DNA of 64,000 nt from Thermobacillus sp. ZCTH02-B1. Its GTDB lineage: Bacteria > Bacillota > Bacilli > Paenibacillales > Paenibacillaceae. The stretch covers positions 1 through 64,000 of the forward strand of contig NZ_LZRU01000015.1 of NCBI RefSeq assembly GCF_002159085.1, in the 5' to 3' direction. A program made the translations under genes and the position numbers. Shown one piece after another: positions 43,410 to 51,852 of this stretch; within the stretch, counting starts at the first letter, position 1; each line of letters begins with the position of its first letter. The notes under the pieces are model-generated. The model was not told the DNA's origin. It did no database searches and saw only the letters and a program-made list of their open reading frames with translations.

Positions 43410-44980
43410 GAACCCGCTACGCCTTTTTCAACATCGCCGCCGGACTCGGCAACCAGCTCGTCATCACCGCGCTCAGCTTCCTGTCGCGGACCGTGTTCAT
43501 CCACAGCCTGGGCGCCGAGTATCTCGGCGTCAACGCGCTGTTCACGAGCGTGCTCGCGATGATCTCGCTGGCCGAGGCCGGCATCGGCGCCAGCATCACG
43601 TACCAGCTCTACAAGCCGGTCGCCGAGGATGACCGGCCGCGCATCCTCGGGCTCATGCGGCTGTACCGGCGCGCCTACGCCGCGATCGGGCTCGTCGTGC
43701 TGGCGCTCGGCCTCGCGATGCTGCCGCTCTTGCCGTACGTGGTGCGGGACGTGTCGGTGGAGCGGCTCGAGCTGGTGTACGTGCTGTTCGTGCTCAACAC
43801 GGCGTTGCCCTACTTTTTCATTCACCGGCATTCGTTCCTGAACGTCAACCAGAAGAACTACATCGTGACGCTGACCTTCACCGGCGCGACGGTGCTGGCG
43901 ACCGCGCTGAAGGTTCTGGTGCTGCTCCGGACCGGCGATTACATCCTGTACCTGGTCACCGAATTCAGCATCATGCTCGCGGCGACGATCGGCGTGGCGG
44001 CGGTCGTCGGACGGATGTATCCGTGGCTGCGCCTGAAGGATGCGCCGCCGGTCGATCCCGCGACGAAGCGGGAACTCATGACGAACGTGAAGGCGATTTT
44101 GCTCCAGAACGTCGGAACGTACCTCATCTTCGGCGCGGAAAGCCTCGTCATCTCGTCGTTCGTCAGCGTCGCCGCGGTCGGCCTGTATTCCAACTACAAA
44201 ATGCTGATCGACATTTGCCGGAACTTCATCTACCAGGTGTCGAACAACCTGTACCACAGCGTCGGCAACCTGGTGGCGCGGGAGAGCCGGGAGCGGATCT
44301 ACGAGGTGTTCCGCGGCATGCAGCTCATGAATTTCTGGCTCTACTCGTGCGCGGGCATCGCGCTGTACGCCGTGATCGGACCGTTCATCCGGGCGTGGAT
44401 CGGCGAAGCCTGGGTGATGGAGCCGGCGGTGCCGGCGCTGCTCCTGCTCCTGTTCTATGAGCGGGGGATGCGGAACGCCGTCGCGACGGTGAAGACGACG
44501 TCGGGCATATTCCGCGAGGACCGGTACGCGCCGCTCGTGCAGGCCGCGGTCACCCTCGGCTGCGCGGTCGCGCTGGTCGGGCCGCTCGGCATCTCCGGCG
44601 TCTTCCTCGGTTCATTGATCGGCGCCCTCGCGGTTCCGTTCTGGGTGACGCCCTGGTGGGTGTACCGCAAGGTATTCGCGATGCCGCTCCGGCGTTACTT
44701 CATCGTCTACGCCCGGTATACGGCGGTCGCCGGTGCGGCGCTCGCGGCGGTGCTCATGGCAAGCCGTTTCCTGCCGGCGGACGGCTGGACGGCCGTGGCC
44801 GCCCGGCTGGCCTTGGCGCTGACGGTGCCGAATCTGCTTTATTGGGCGATGTTCCGGCGGCTGAAGGAGTTCGAGGTGCTGGCCGGCGCCGCGCGGCGGA
44901 TCGCGGAGATGCTGTTCGGCCGGCTGCGGCCCGGCGCGGAGCGGTCCGCGGAAGCCCGGAAGGCGGGGCAGACGCAGTGA
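43406..44980 (+). CDS. Wzx-type oligosaccharide flippase
   Basis: A 524-residue membrane protein with about 12-14 hydrophobic helices. RTRYAFFNIAAGLGNQLVITAL (2-23) and RTVFIHSLGAEYLGVNALFTSVLAMISLAEAGIG (about 28-61) are hallmarks of EpsK/polysaccharide-synthase flippases. It would flip the undecaprenyl-linked repeat unit to the outside for polymerisation. The ATG overlaps the previous stop by four bases. It is the last gene of the operon started at 34629. The C-terminal 25 residues are charged and probably disordered. Confidence 0.9.
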   Translation: MRTRYAFFNIAAGLGNQLVITALSFLSRTVFIHSLGAEYLGVNALFTSVLAMISLAEAGIGASITYQLYKPVAEDDRPRILGLMRLYRRAYAAIGLVVLALGLAMLPLLPYVVRDVSVERLELVYVLFVLNTALPYFFIHRHSFLNVNQKNYIVTLTFTGATVLATALKVLVLLRTGDYILYLVTEFSIMLAATIGVAAVVGRMYPWLRLKDAPPVDPATKRELMTNVKAILLQNVGTYLIFGAESLVISSFVSVAAVGLYSNYKMLIDICRNFIYQVSNNLYHSVGNLVARESRERIYEVFRGMQLMNFWLYSCAGIALYAVIGPFIRAWIGEAWVMEPAVPALLLLLFYERGMRNAVATVKTTSGIFREDRYAPLVQAAVTLGCAVALVGPLGISGVFLGSLIGALAVPFWVTPWWVYRKVFAMPLRRYFIVYARYTAVAGAALAAVLMASRFLPADGWTAVAARLALALTVPNLLYWAMFRRLKEFEVLAGAARRIAEMLFGRLRPGAERSAEARKAGQTQ

Positions 44981-45382
44981 GCGGAAGCGGCGCGGTCCGG
45001 CGGCGGATGGCGGATGCGAAGGAACGGGGCGGCGCCGGCTGCTGCGAATGGCGGGTGCCGGGTGGGTGCTGAGAGACGGATCGGTCCTTCTGCCGGTTGC
45101 GGGCGCCGTGCAGGGAGGCGGATCGGTCCAGCTGCCGGTTGCGGGTGTCATCCGGGGAGACGCATCCGTGCCGGTCGCCGGCGGCGGGTACCGGCTGTTG
45201 CGGGGGGATAGACCGGTCCCGGCTGTCGGAGGCGGGTGCCGGGTGTTGTGGGGGGACACCGGTACCGGTTGCCGGCGGCAAGGCGATGTGCGAAGGGGTG
45301 AAGCGGCGCCCCGCATTCCCGGAAAGGCCGGCATTGCGGCGGCCTTGCGTCCCGGAGCGGTCTTGGAGCGAAGGCGTTCTCC
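44981..45382. other. Gene-free GC-rich region with degenerate tandem repeats (region D)
   Basis: No gene is supported in these 400 bases. The middle part is a set of degenerate direct repeats described separately. Confidence 0.5.
45078..45275 (+). repeat. Degenerate tandem repeat D, units of 42 and 48 bp
   Basis: GGATCGGTCC occurs at 45078 and 45120, followed both times by CTGCCGGTTGCGGG. Later units (about 45162, 45210 and 45256) are more diverged, with CCGGTCGCCGG, GACCGGTCCCGG and ACCGGTACCGG. Unlike arrays A-C, the units lack the AACGGT..ACCGTT palindrome and its spacing. Confidence 0.6.
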
Positions 45383-45411
45383 TTGACATGTTCTTTATAA
45401 AGAACTATAAT
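45383..45411 (+). promoter_or_regulatory. Consensus promoter with perfect SinR palindrome in its spacer
   Basis: TTGACA (45383-45388) and TATAAT (45406-45411) are spaced by exactly 17 bases. The perfect palindrome GTTCTTTATAAAGAAC (45390-45405) fills the spacer. This is the strongest promoter in the EPS region and is predicted to be tightly closed by SinR. Confidence 0.85.
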
Positions 45412-45457
45412 TGTAAAAAACTAGATACATATTATTTTATTTTTTTATGGGTGAATT

Positions 45458-45473
45458 GTTCTTTATAGAGAAT
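45458..45473. promoter_or_regulatory. Second SinR box before the galE-like gene
   Basis: GTTCTTTATAGAGAAT departs from a full box only at the last base. It starts 68 bases after the first box and ends 29 bases before the start codon, so both boxes could be joined by a SinR loop. Confidence 0.7.
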
Positions 45474-45502
45474 AAACCACGCCAACCTGCGGAGGGCTGA
45501 CT

Positions 45503-46801
45503 ATGGCGGTGCTGATCACGGGCGGAGCCGGATACATCGGAAGCCATACGTGCACGGAACTGCTGGAGGCGGGCCGCGAGATCATCGTCGCCGATCGCCC
45601 GGAGCATGCGCCGGTCATCGAACGCTTGCGGACGGTATTTGGACGGAACGTGACGTTCCATCCGCTCGACCCGTTGGACCGGCGGGGACTCGAGCGCATT
45701 TTCGGGCAATACGGGATCGAGGCGGTCATTCATTTCGCCGGCATCCGGCCGTTGATGGAGCATCAGCGCGCCCATCTTCCGATCGCGTGGACGGTCAACC
45801 TCTGCGACGTCATGCAGCGGCACGGGGTGCGGCGGCTCGTCTTCAGCTCGTCGGCGGCCGTCTACGGCAGGCCGAGGCAGACGCCGGTGCCGGAGACGGC
45901 GCCGCTCGGCGCGGCCAACCGCTACGGGCGGACGATGTTGATGATCGAGGAAATCCTGCACGATCTGTACGAGGCGGACCGGAAGTGGAGCATCGTCCTG
46001 CTCCGCAATTTCAATCCGGCGGGCGCGCATCCGAGCGGGTGGATCGACGCGGAGGCGCTCCGGGACGGCCGCAAGCGGGACGGGGACGGCTGCGGCGGAA
46101 CGATGGACGGCGGGAGAGATGGAGAGCGGACCGGCGAAGAATCGGGGGACGCGCGCGCCGGCGGCGGCATCGGCGGCGAGACGGGCATCGCGAACGCGTC
46201 CGCACGGATCGCCCTGCCCGAATCCGCGAGGACCGGGGAGGCGGGCGCCGCCCGTGAACCCGCGGCGAACGGCCATCAACCGTGCGCCGCGTGCGATGCC
46301 GGAACGATCGGCAGCGATCCCGACGACCGCGATCAGCCGCACCTGTTCCCGCGCCTGATGCGCATCGCCGCCCGACGGCGGGGCGAACTGCCGATCTACG
46401 GCGGCGATTATCCGACCCGCGACGGCACATGCGTCCGCGACTACGTCCATGTGAAGGATTTGGCGCGGGCCCACCTGAAGGCGTTGGACAAGGTGGCGTC
46501 GGAGACCGGCATCGACGCCTTCAACCTCGGTTCGGGCGTCGGGTATACCGTGCTCGAGGTGGTCGCGGCGTTCGAGAAGGCGTCGGGCGTCGAGATTCCC
46601 CGCCGGATCGTCGAGCGGCGCCCGGGCGACGCGCCGGCCATCTGCGCCGATCCGTCGAAGGCGCAGCGGGAACTCGGATGGCGGGCCGAGCTCGGGCTGG
46701 ATCGGATGTGCGAGGACGCCTTGAAATGGCTGCGCAGACGCATGGCCGGTCCGGATCCGGGAGCGCGCGTCTCGCTCGGCGCGGGAGGGATGGCGGGATG
46801 A
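45503..46801 (+). CDS. GalE-like UDP-glucose 4-epimerase homologue, catalytic Lys lost
   Basis: A 432-residue SDR protein: [23 protein letters not shown] (2-24) is the NAD-binding loop, VIHFAGIRP (about 77-85) and FSSSAAVYG (about 113-121) follow. The catalytic YxxxK motif reads Y-G-R-T-M (TAC GGG CGG ACG ATG, 45923-45937), so the lysine is replaced by methionine. The stretch after FAGI is about 5 residues shorter than in GalE. An insertion of about 85 residues (46063-46320, Gly/Asp/Ala-rich) splits the substrate domain between NPAGAHPSG and [28 protein letters not shown]. Epimerase activity is doubtful. GCGGAGG precedes ATG 45503. Confidence 0.8.
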   Translation: MAVLITGGAGYIGSHTCTELLEAGREIIVADRPEHAPVIERLRTVFGRNVTFHPLDPLDRRGLERIFGQYGIEAVIHFAGIRPLMEHQRAHLPIAWTVNLCDVMQRHGVRRLVFSSSAAVYGRPRQTPVPETAPLGAANRYGRTMLMIEEILHDLYEADRKWSIVLLRNFNPAGAHPSGWIDAEALRDGRKRDGDGCGGTMDGGRDGERTGEESGDARAGGGIGGETGIANASARIALPESARTGEAGAAREPAANGHQPCAACDAGTIGSDPDDRDQPHLFPRLMRIAARRRGELPIYGGDYPTRDGTCVRDYVHVKDLARAHLKALDKVASETGIDAFNLGSGVGYTVLEVVAAFEKASGVEIPRRIVERRPGDAPAICADPSKAQRELGWRAELGLDRMCEDALKWLRRRMAGPDPGARVSLGAGGMAG

Positions 46802-47352
46802 ACATCGCCGGCAAAATCACCGCCGCGCAATTTCGCAAGGTGGTCGTGGCCGTCTGGCGCCTCGGGCTGATGAAACGGGATCTCCGGGTTTCCGACGCGG
46901 TCCGGGAGATCAAGCGCCGGCTGCTTGCGGAACTGCTCGCGAACACGGAAGCCGCGGCGGCGGAGCTTCCGGTCCGGGCCGATTCGGCCGGCGCGCGCGG
47001 GGCGGAGGGTTCGACGGGAGTGTGGGCGGCGGAAGGATCGGCGGAATCGCGCGAAGCGGACGGATCGGCGTCGTCGCGCGCGGCGGACGGCTTCCGATCG
47101 ACGCGCGCGGATCACGGGACGGACAGGCGGACGGCGGGGAGACCGGCGGAAGTGCGGACGGCGGACGGTGCGCTGTTCGCGCGGACTGCGGACGACTCGG
47201 CCGGAGCGTGTGCTTCGGATCTTCCGGAAGGGGCGCAGGCGGACGGCCGTTCGGCGGATGCGCGGAGAGCGCGGGCACCGGCGAAGGCGCAAGCCGAAAC
47301 CGGGCTGCGGCGGGAGGCGGGCCGGCCGGCGGAAGGGATGCGGTCCGGATGA
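46798..47352 (+). CDS. Small protein with helical head and disordered tail, unknown
   Basis: A 184-residue ORF, coupled at both ends: its ATG overlaps the stop of the galE-like gene and its stop overlaps the start of epsL (ATGA both times), and GGGAGGG lies upstream. The first 50 residues ([38 protein letters not shown]) look helical and protein-like. The rest is Ala/Gly/Asp/Arg-rich low complexity with repeated ADG/AEGS units. I recognise no family. Real translation is supported by the coupling, but the tail may be a recent repeat expansion. Confidence 0.5.
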   Translation: MNIAGKITAAQFRKVVVAVWRLGLMKRDLRVSDAVREIKRRLLAELLANTEAAAAELPVRADSAGARGAEGSTGVWAAEGSAESREADGSASSRAADGFRSTRADHGTDRRTAGRPAEVRTADGALFARTADDSAGACASDLPEGAQADGRSADARRARAPAKAQAETGLRREAGRPAEGMRSG

Positions 47353-47954
47353 AGCTGAAACGCGCCTTTGATGTGATGGCCGCGTTCGTGCTGCTGATCG
47401 TCCTGTCGCCGGTCATGGCGACGGTCGCGCTGCTGGTGCGGATCCGGCTCGGCCGGCCGGTGCTGTTCCGGCAGGTGCGCCCGGGCCTGCACGAGAAGCC
47501 GTTCGTGCTGTACAAGTTCCGCACCATGGCCGATCTGCGGGACGACGACGGCAACCTGCTGCCCGACGACGAACGGCTGACGCCGTTCGGCAGCAGGCTG
47601 CGCCGGTACAGCCTCGACGAGCTGCCCCAGCTCTTCAACGTGCTGAAGGGCGATCTCAGCCTCGTCGGTCCGCGGCCGCTGCTGATGGAGTATCTGCCGC
47701 TCTACACCGAGGAGCAGCGGCAGCGTCATCTCGTGCGTCCGGGCATCACCGGCTGGGCGCAGGTGAACGGCCGGAACGCCGTCTCCTGGGAGGAAAAATT
47801 CGCGATGGATGTATGGTATGTGCACAACCGAAACATGCTGCTCGATCTGAAGATACTCTGGCTGACGTTCCTGCGGCTGTTCAAGCCCTCCGGCATCAAT
47901 CAGCCGGGACGTGCGACGGTGGATCGGTTCACCGGCACGGGCACGGCGGGGTGA
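47349..47954 (+). CDS. epsL: EpsL-type phosphoglycosyl transferase (initiating sugar transferase)
   Basis: A 201-residue monotopic membrane enzyme. [32 protein letters not shown] (4-35) is the reentrant helix. [21 protein letters not shown] (about 41-61), [25 protein letters not shown] (about 94-118) and [14 protein letters not shown] (about 133-146) are the family motifs; D-E in SLDELPQ is the catalytic dyad. It transfers a sugar phosphate from UDP-sugar to undecaprenyl phosphate, starting the repeat unit. It overlaps its neighbours by four and one bases. Confidence 0.93.
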   Translation: MKLKRAFDVMAAFVLLIVLSPVMATVALLVRIRLGRPVLFRQVRPGLHEKPFVLYKFRTMADLRDDDGNLLPDDERLTPFGSRLRRYSLDELPQLFNVLKGDLSLVGPRPLLMEYLPLYTEEQRQRHLVRPGITGWAQVNGRNAVSWEEKFAMDVWYVHNRNMLLDLKILWLTFLRLFKPSGINQPGRATVDRFTGTGTAG

Positions 47955-48865
47955 TGCGCGTGCGTCGGATTGTCATGATCGGAGACGGCGGTCACGGCAA
48001 GGTGGTGCGCGAGCTGATCGCGCTGACGCCGAATACGGTGCTGGCCGCGGTGCTGGACGATCGTTACGCCGCGCAGCACGCCGGGCGGGGCGCACGGGAA
48101 GAAACCGGCGAGGACGCCCGCCGGGAACGGCGCGATGCGCATACCGGAGCCGCAGCCGCCGTGTCGCCGGGAAATGGCGGCAACGGCGGCGACGTGCCGG
48201 AAGACGGCGTCGGCCCCGCCGGTGCAGCGCGCGCGGACGGCGAGTGCCGTCTGCCCGTCTCGGCCTGGCGCAGCCTGCGCGATCGGTATCCGTCGCTCGA
48301 GTTCGTCGTCGCGATCGGCGACAACCGGGCGCGGCATCGGATCGTCCGCGAACTGGAAGCCGCCGGCGCCCGCTTCGTGCGGCTCATCCATCCGGCGGCG
48401 GTCGTGAGTCCGCGGGCGCGGATCGGACCGGGCGCGGTCGTCATGGCGCGCGCGGTCATCCAGCCGGACGCGTCGATCGGCGCGCACGCGATCGTGAACA
48501 CGGGCGCGATCGTCGAACACGACTGTGCCGTCGGCGACTGCGCGCACATCGCACCGGGTGCCGTCCTGACCGGCGGCGCCGGCGCGGACGAAGGCGCGCT
48601 GGTCGGCGCCGGGGCCGTCATCCTGCCGGGACGGAAGGTCGGTGCTTGGGCAATCGCCGGCGCGGGCGCGGTCGTGACGCGCGACGTGCCGCCGGAATGC
48701 ACCGCGGCGGGCGTGCCGGCCGCCGTGATCCGGCGGGCGGACCCGGCCCCCGTCTCCGCGTTCCCGCAGCCGGAGCCGCACGAGTCACCCGGCTTCCGGA
48801 AGCCGGAACCGTACCCGGCCTCAAGCCGGCCGGCCACCAAAACACGGGGATGGGATCACGCGTGA
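47954..48865 (+). CDS. epsM: EpsM/PglD-type sugar acetyltransferase with insertion
   Basis: A 303-residue enzyme of the NeuD/PglD group. The N-terminal domain has IVMIGDGGHGKVVRELI (about 5-21) and VVAIGDNRARHRIVREL; the C-terminal left-handed beta-helix has HPAAVVSPRARIGPGAVVMARAVIQPDASIGAHAIVNTGAIVEHDC (about 144-189), including the catalytic histidine. It would N-acetylate the amino sugar made by EpsN. About 60 low-complexity residues (48062-48250) are inserted after LDDRYA, and the end carries a Pro-rich tail. Start is uncertain: GTG 47951, ATG 47954 or GTG 47960 (which best fits the spacing from GGGGTG). Confidence 0.85.
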   Translation: MRVRRIVMIGDGGHGKVVRELIALTPNTVLAAVLDDRYAAQHAGRGAREETGEDARRERRDAHTGAAAAVSPGNGGNGGDVPEDGVGPAGAARADGECRLPVSAWRSLRDRYPSLEFVVAIGDNRARHRIVRELEAAGARFVRLIHPAAVVSPRARIGPGAVVMARAVIQPDASIGAHAIVNTGAIVEHDCAVGDCAHIAPGAVLTGGAGADEGALVGAGAVILPGRKVGAWAIAGAGAVVTRDVPPECTAAGVPAAVIRRADPAPVSAFPQPEPHESPGFRKPEPYPASSRPATKTRGWDHA

Positions 48866-50037
48866 ACACGACCTTGCAGAAACCGGCCATCCTGCTGTCG
48901 CCGCCCCACATGAGCGGCGAGGAGCAGCAGTATATCGCGGAGGCGTTCGCGTCGAACTGGATCGCGCCGCTCGGCCCGCATGTCGATGCCTTCGAGCGCG
49001 AGTTCGCCGAGACGGTCGGCATCGGACATGCGGCCGCCGTCTCCTCGGGCACCGCGGCGATCCATCTCGCCCTCCGCCTGCTCGGCGTCGGTCCCGGCGA
49101 CCGCGTCTTCTGCTCGAGCCTGACGTTCGTCGCCAGCGCGAATCCGATCCTCTATCAGGGAGCGGAGCCGGTGTTCATCGATGCCGAGCCGGACACGTGG
49201 GGCATGTCTCCGCGGGCGCTGGAGCGGGCGCTGGAAGAGGCGGCGCGGGAAGGCCGGCTTCCGAAGGCGGTCATCGTCGTCCATCTGTTCGGCCAGTGCG
49301 CGCGGATGGATGAAATCCTGGCGCTCTGCGGCACATACGGCGTGCCGGTCGTCGAGGACGCCGCGGAAGCGCTCGGCTCCACCTACAAGGGACGCCATGC
49401 CGGCACGATGGGCCGTTTCGGCATCTATTCCTTCAACGGCAACAAGATCATCACGACGTCCGGAGGCGGCATGCTCGTCTCGGACGACGGCGACGCGATC
49501 CGCGAAGCGCGGACGCTCGCGTCGCAGGCGCGCGATCCGGCCGTCCACTACGAGCACAGCCGGCTCGGTTACAACTACCGGCTCAGCAACGTGCTGGCCG
49601 GCATCGGCCGGGCGCAGCTCAAGGTGCTCGCGGAGCGCGTGGAGGCGAGACGCGCCGTCTTCGAACGATACCGGTCGGCGCTGGAAGGTCTGCCGGGCGT
49701 CCGGTTCATGCCCGAACTGTCGGGCACCCGGTCGAACCGGTGGCTGACGGCGCTGACGATCGACGAGCGTTCGGCGGGCATCTCCGCCGCGCAGCTCGTC
49801 GCATGGCTCGCCGAAGACCGCATCGAATCGCGGCCCGTTTGGAAACCGCTTCATCTGCAGCCGTTGTTCGCGGGCACCCGTTACTACCCCCACGGCGAAC
49901 GGGAAGACGTGTCCGCCCGGCTGTTCCGGACGGGGCTGTGCCTGCCATCCGGCTCCGCCATGACGCCCGGGGAGCAGGAGCGGGTGATCGAACGGCTGAA
50001 GGCGGGCATGAAATCCGGCGCGGCCGCCGGCATCTGA
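48862..50037 (+). CDS. epsN: EpsN/PglE-type DegT aminotransferase
   Basis: A 391-residue PLP enzyme. Motifs are LSPPHMSGEEQQYIAEAFASNWIAPLGPHV (about 11-40), AAVSSGTAAIHLALRLLG (about 58-75), VVEDAAEALGSTYKG (about 169-183) and FNGNKIITTSGGGM (about 191-204), with Lys195 forming the Schiff base. It would convert the 4-keto product of EpsC to a 4-amino sugar. GTG 48862 overlaps the epsM stop. The epsL-M-N order equals that of Bacillus eps operons. It is the last gene of the operon. Confidence 0.93.
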   Translation: MNTTLQKPAILLSPPHMSGEEQQYIAEAFASNWIAPLGPHVDAFEREFAETVGIGHAAAVSSGTAAIHLALRLLGVGPGDRVFCSSLTFVASANPILYQGAEPVFIDAEPDTWGMSPRALERALEEAAREGRLPKAVIVVHLFGQCARMDEILALCGTYGVPVVEDAAEALGSTYKGRHAGTMGRFGIYSFNGNKIITTSGGGMLVSDDGDAIREARTLASQARDPAVHYEHSRLGYNYRLSNVLAGIGRAQLKVLAERVEARRAVFERYRSALEGLPGVRFMPELSGTRSNRWLTALTIDERSAGISAAQLVAWLAEDRIESRPVWKPLHLQPLFAGTRYYPHGEREDVSARLFRTGLCLPSGSAMTPGEQERVIERLKAGMKSGAAAGI

Positions 50038-50226
50038 CGGCGCGGAGTCCGGCGGCCGCCGCACCAGCTGATGCGAGCAGCAATATCCGGAACGGGGAGT
50101 GGAATGGCGCGTGCTCAAGTCACGAAATCATCATCGCCCGGAGCGGCAGGGCGGCACATGAGCGGAAGAAAGATGAACGGGAAGAGCGGGACGGCCTTGG
50201 AGCACCGGAGCGAGCAGGGACGCGGA

Positions 50227-50574
50227 ATGATCGGGACGAACATCAATCATTTCCGCACCCAGAGCGGCATCTCGCTGTCGGAGCTAGCCGAACGCGCCGG
50301 CATTTCGAAGTCGTATCTGTCCAGCATCGAGCGCAATCTGAAGCGGAACCCGTCGATCCAGGTGATCGAGAAGATCGCGCTCGTGCTCAACGTGGATTTG
50401 AAGACGCTGCTCGAGGTCAATCTGCCGGATCCGGAAGCGAAGGAGAAGCAGGACGAGGAATGGCACGCCTTTGTCGAAGCGCTGAGGCAGGCCGGAATCG
50501 AGAAGGACAACGTGCAGGATTACAAGATTCTCATCGAGTTCATCAAATGGTACAGGGAGCGCAAGCAGGGATGA
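50227..50574 (+). CDS. Second SinR/SlrR-like XRE regulator
   Basis: A 115-residue DNA-binding protein. The helix-turn-helix (about 3-58) reads LSELAERAGISKSYLSSIERN, then RNPSIQVIEKIALVLN, with the same recognition helix (SKSYLS.IER) as SinR. The C-terminal part (WHAFVEALRQAGIEKDNVQDY, about 77-97) is a SinR/SinI-type interaction helix pair. It may bind the same GTTC boxes and form mixed oligomers with the SinR at 11217, as SlrR does in Bacillus. ATG 50227 has AGGGA upstream; in-frame starts further up are less family-like. No SinR box lies in its own upstream region. Confidence 0.88.
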   Translation: MIGTNINHFRTQSGISLSELAERAGISKSYLSSIERNLKRNPSIQVIEKIALVLNVDLKTLLEVNLPDPEAKEKQDEEWHAFVEALRQAGIEKDNVQDYKILIEFIKWYRERKQG

Positions 50575-50597
50575 CGGACCGCCGTGTCCGCCATCCC
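50568..50597. terminator. Terminator between convergent genes
   Basis: GGGATGACGGAC and GTCCGCCATCCC pair across a 6-base loop, with the plus-strand stop codon inside the left arm. It probably serves both the regulator and the convergent glycosyltransferase. Confidence 0.55.
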
Positions 50598-50631
50598 TGT
50601 CGTCATTAATAAACAATATAGAATAGCGCCG

Positions 50632-51756
50632 TCACTGCACGAGCTGCAGGACGGCGCGGGAGCACCGCTCCGGATTGTATTCGGCGTTGCGCTTCTCGAG
50701 GAGTTTCCGGCGATATTCGGCGGACGCTTCCGGGTCCCGGATCAGCCGGAACCAGCGGTCGATCGTCTCGCGGCCCGCGAGAAGCTCGCCGAAGCCGTTC
50801 CGGACGAAGTATTCGCAGTTCTCTTCCTCGTGGCCGGGTATCGGCTCGTAGAACAGCATCGGAAGGCCTTTGCTCAGGCCTTCCGTGCAGGTCATGCCGC
50901 CCGGTTTCGTGATGAGGAGGTCGGACACGTCCATCAGCTTGTGAACCTCGCGGGTGAAGCCGAGAATCCGGATGTTCGGATGGCGGAAGAGCGGATTGCT
51001 CTCGAGCCGCTCCTTCACTTGCTCGTTCTGGCCCGTGCAGAAGATGAGCTGGATCTCCTCCCGGTAACCCGCCATGTATTCGAACAAACCGTCCTCGTCG
51101 TTCAGCAGCCCCCAGCCGCCTCCCATGATCAGCACGGTCGGAAGGTCGTTCAGGCCGAGTTCCCTGCGAATCTCGTCCCGGTCGCATGGCGTCCAGAAAT
51201 CGGGGTGCACCGGAATGCCCGTCACCTCGATCCGTGATTCGGGCACGCCGTGCTCCATCAGCTTGTGCTTCACGACCGGCGTCGAGACGAGATATTTGTT
51301 CACTTCGGGGCTTGTCCACGTGCCGTGCGCGTCGTAATCCGTGATCAGCGTGAACAACGGCACATCCAGTCCAAGCCGCTTCAGGCGCGAGACGACCGCG
51401 TTCGGCGCCGGATGCGTGCAGACGATGGCATCCGGTCTGAGCTGGGTGATGACCCGGGACGTCCGCGCATAGAACAGCCGGTGCAGGGCGAGCTGCGCGA
51501 AGCGGTTGAACGTGCGCTTGTAGTTCGAACGGTATATGCGGCCCCACCATTCCGGCTGTCTCATCACCGTCTTCCGGTAGGCCGAGACGATCAGCGGTTC
51601 AAGCACCGGGTTGAAAAATTTGCCCAGTTCGAGCACCTTCGTCTGGACATCGGGATTGAGCAGTCGTATGCCGACGGCCAGCGCGTGGGCGGCCCGGGTG
51701 TGGCCGGAGCCGAACCCTTCCGAGAGCAGAAGGATTCTTTTCTTGCTCTTGTGCAT
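50632..51756 (-). CDS. MGDG-synthase/UgtP-type glycolipid glycosyltransferase
   Basis: A 374-residue GT28-type GT-B enzyme. KRILLLSEGFGSGHTRAAHALAVGI (about 5-29) is the MGDG-synthase N-terminal domain, with DAIVCTHPAPNAVVSRL (about 110-126). The donor half has VLIMGGGWGLLND (about 212-224), DLLITKPGGMTCTEGLSKGLPMLFYEPIPGHEEENCEYF (about 278-316). Relatives add glucose to diacylglycerol or make polyprenyl-linked sugars. Two starts are plausible: ATG 51756 (GGGTGA upstream) and GTG 51768 (AGGTAGG upstream). It faces the EPS region convergently and is probably not part of it. Confidence 0.85.
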   Translation of the reverse strand: MHKSKKRILLLSEGFGSGHTRAAHALAVGIRLLNPDVQTKVLELGKFFNPVLEPLIVSAYRKTVMRQPEWWGRIYRSNYKRTFNRFAQLALHRLFYARTSRVITQLRPDAIVCTHPAPNAVVSRLKRLGLDVPLFTLITDYDAHGTWTSPEVNKYLVSTPVVKHKLMEHGVPESRIEVTGIPVHPDFWTPCDRDEIRRELGLNDLPTVLIMGGGWGLLNDEDGLFEYMAGYREEIQLIFCTGQNEQVKERLESNPLFRHPNIRILGFTREVHKLMDVSDLLITKPGGMTCTEGLSKGLPMLFYEPIPGHEEENCEYFVRNGFGELLAGRETIDRWFRLIRDPEASAEYRRKLLEKRNAEYNPERCSRAVLQLVQ

Positions 51757-51852
51757 CGTCTCACCCACTTTTTCCTACCTATCATATTACGAATCACCGT
51801 GCGCCAAGGCAAGGACGGGCCCGCCCCGCGCGGAAGGGCCGTCGGAAGATCG

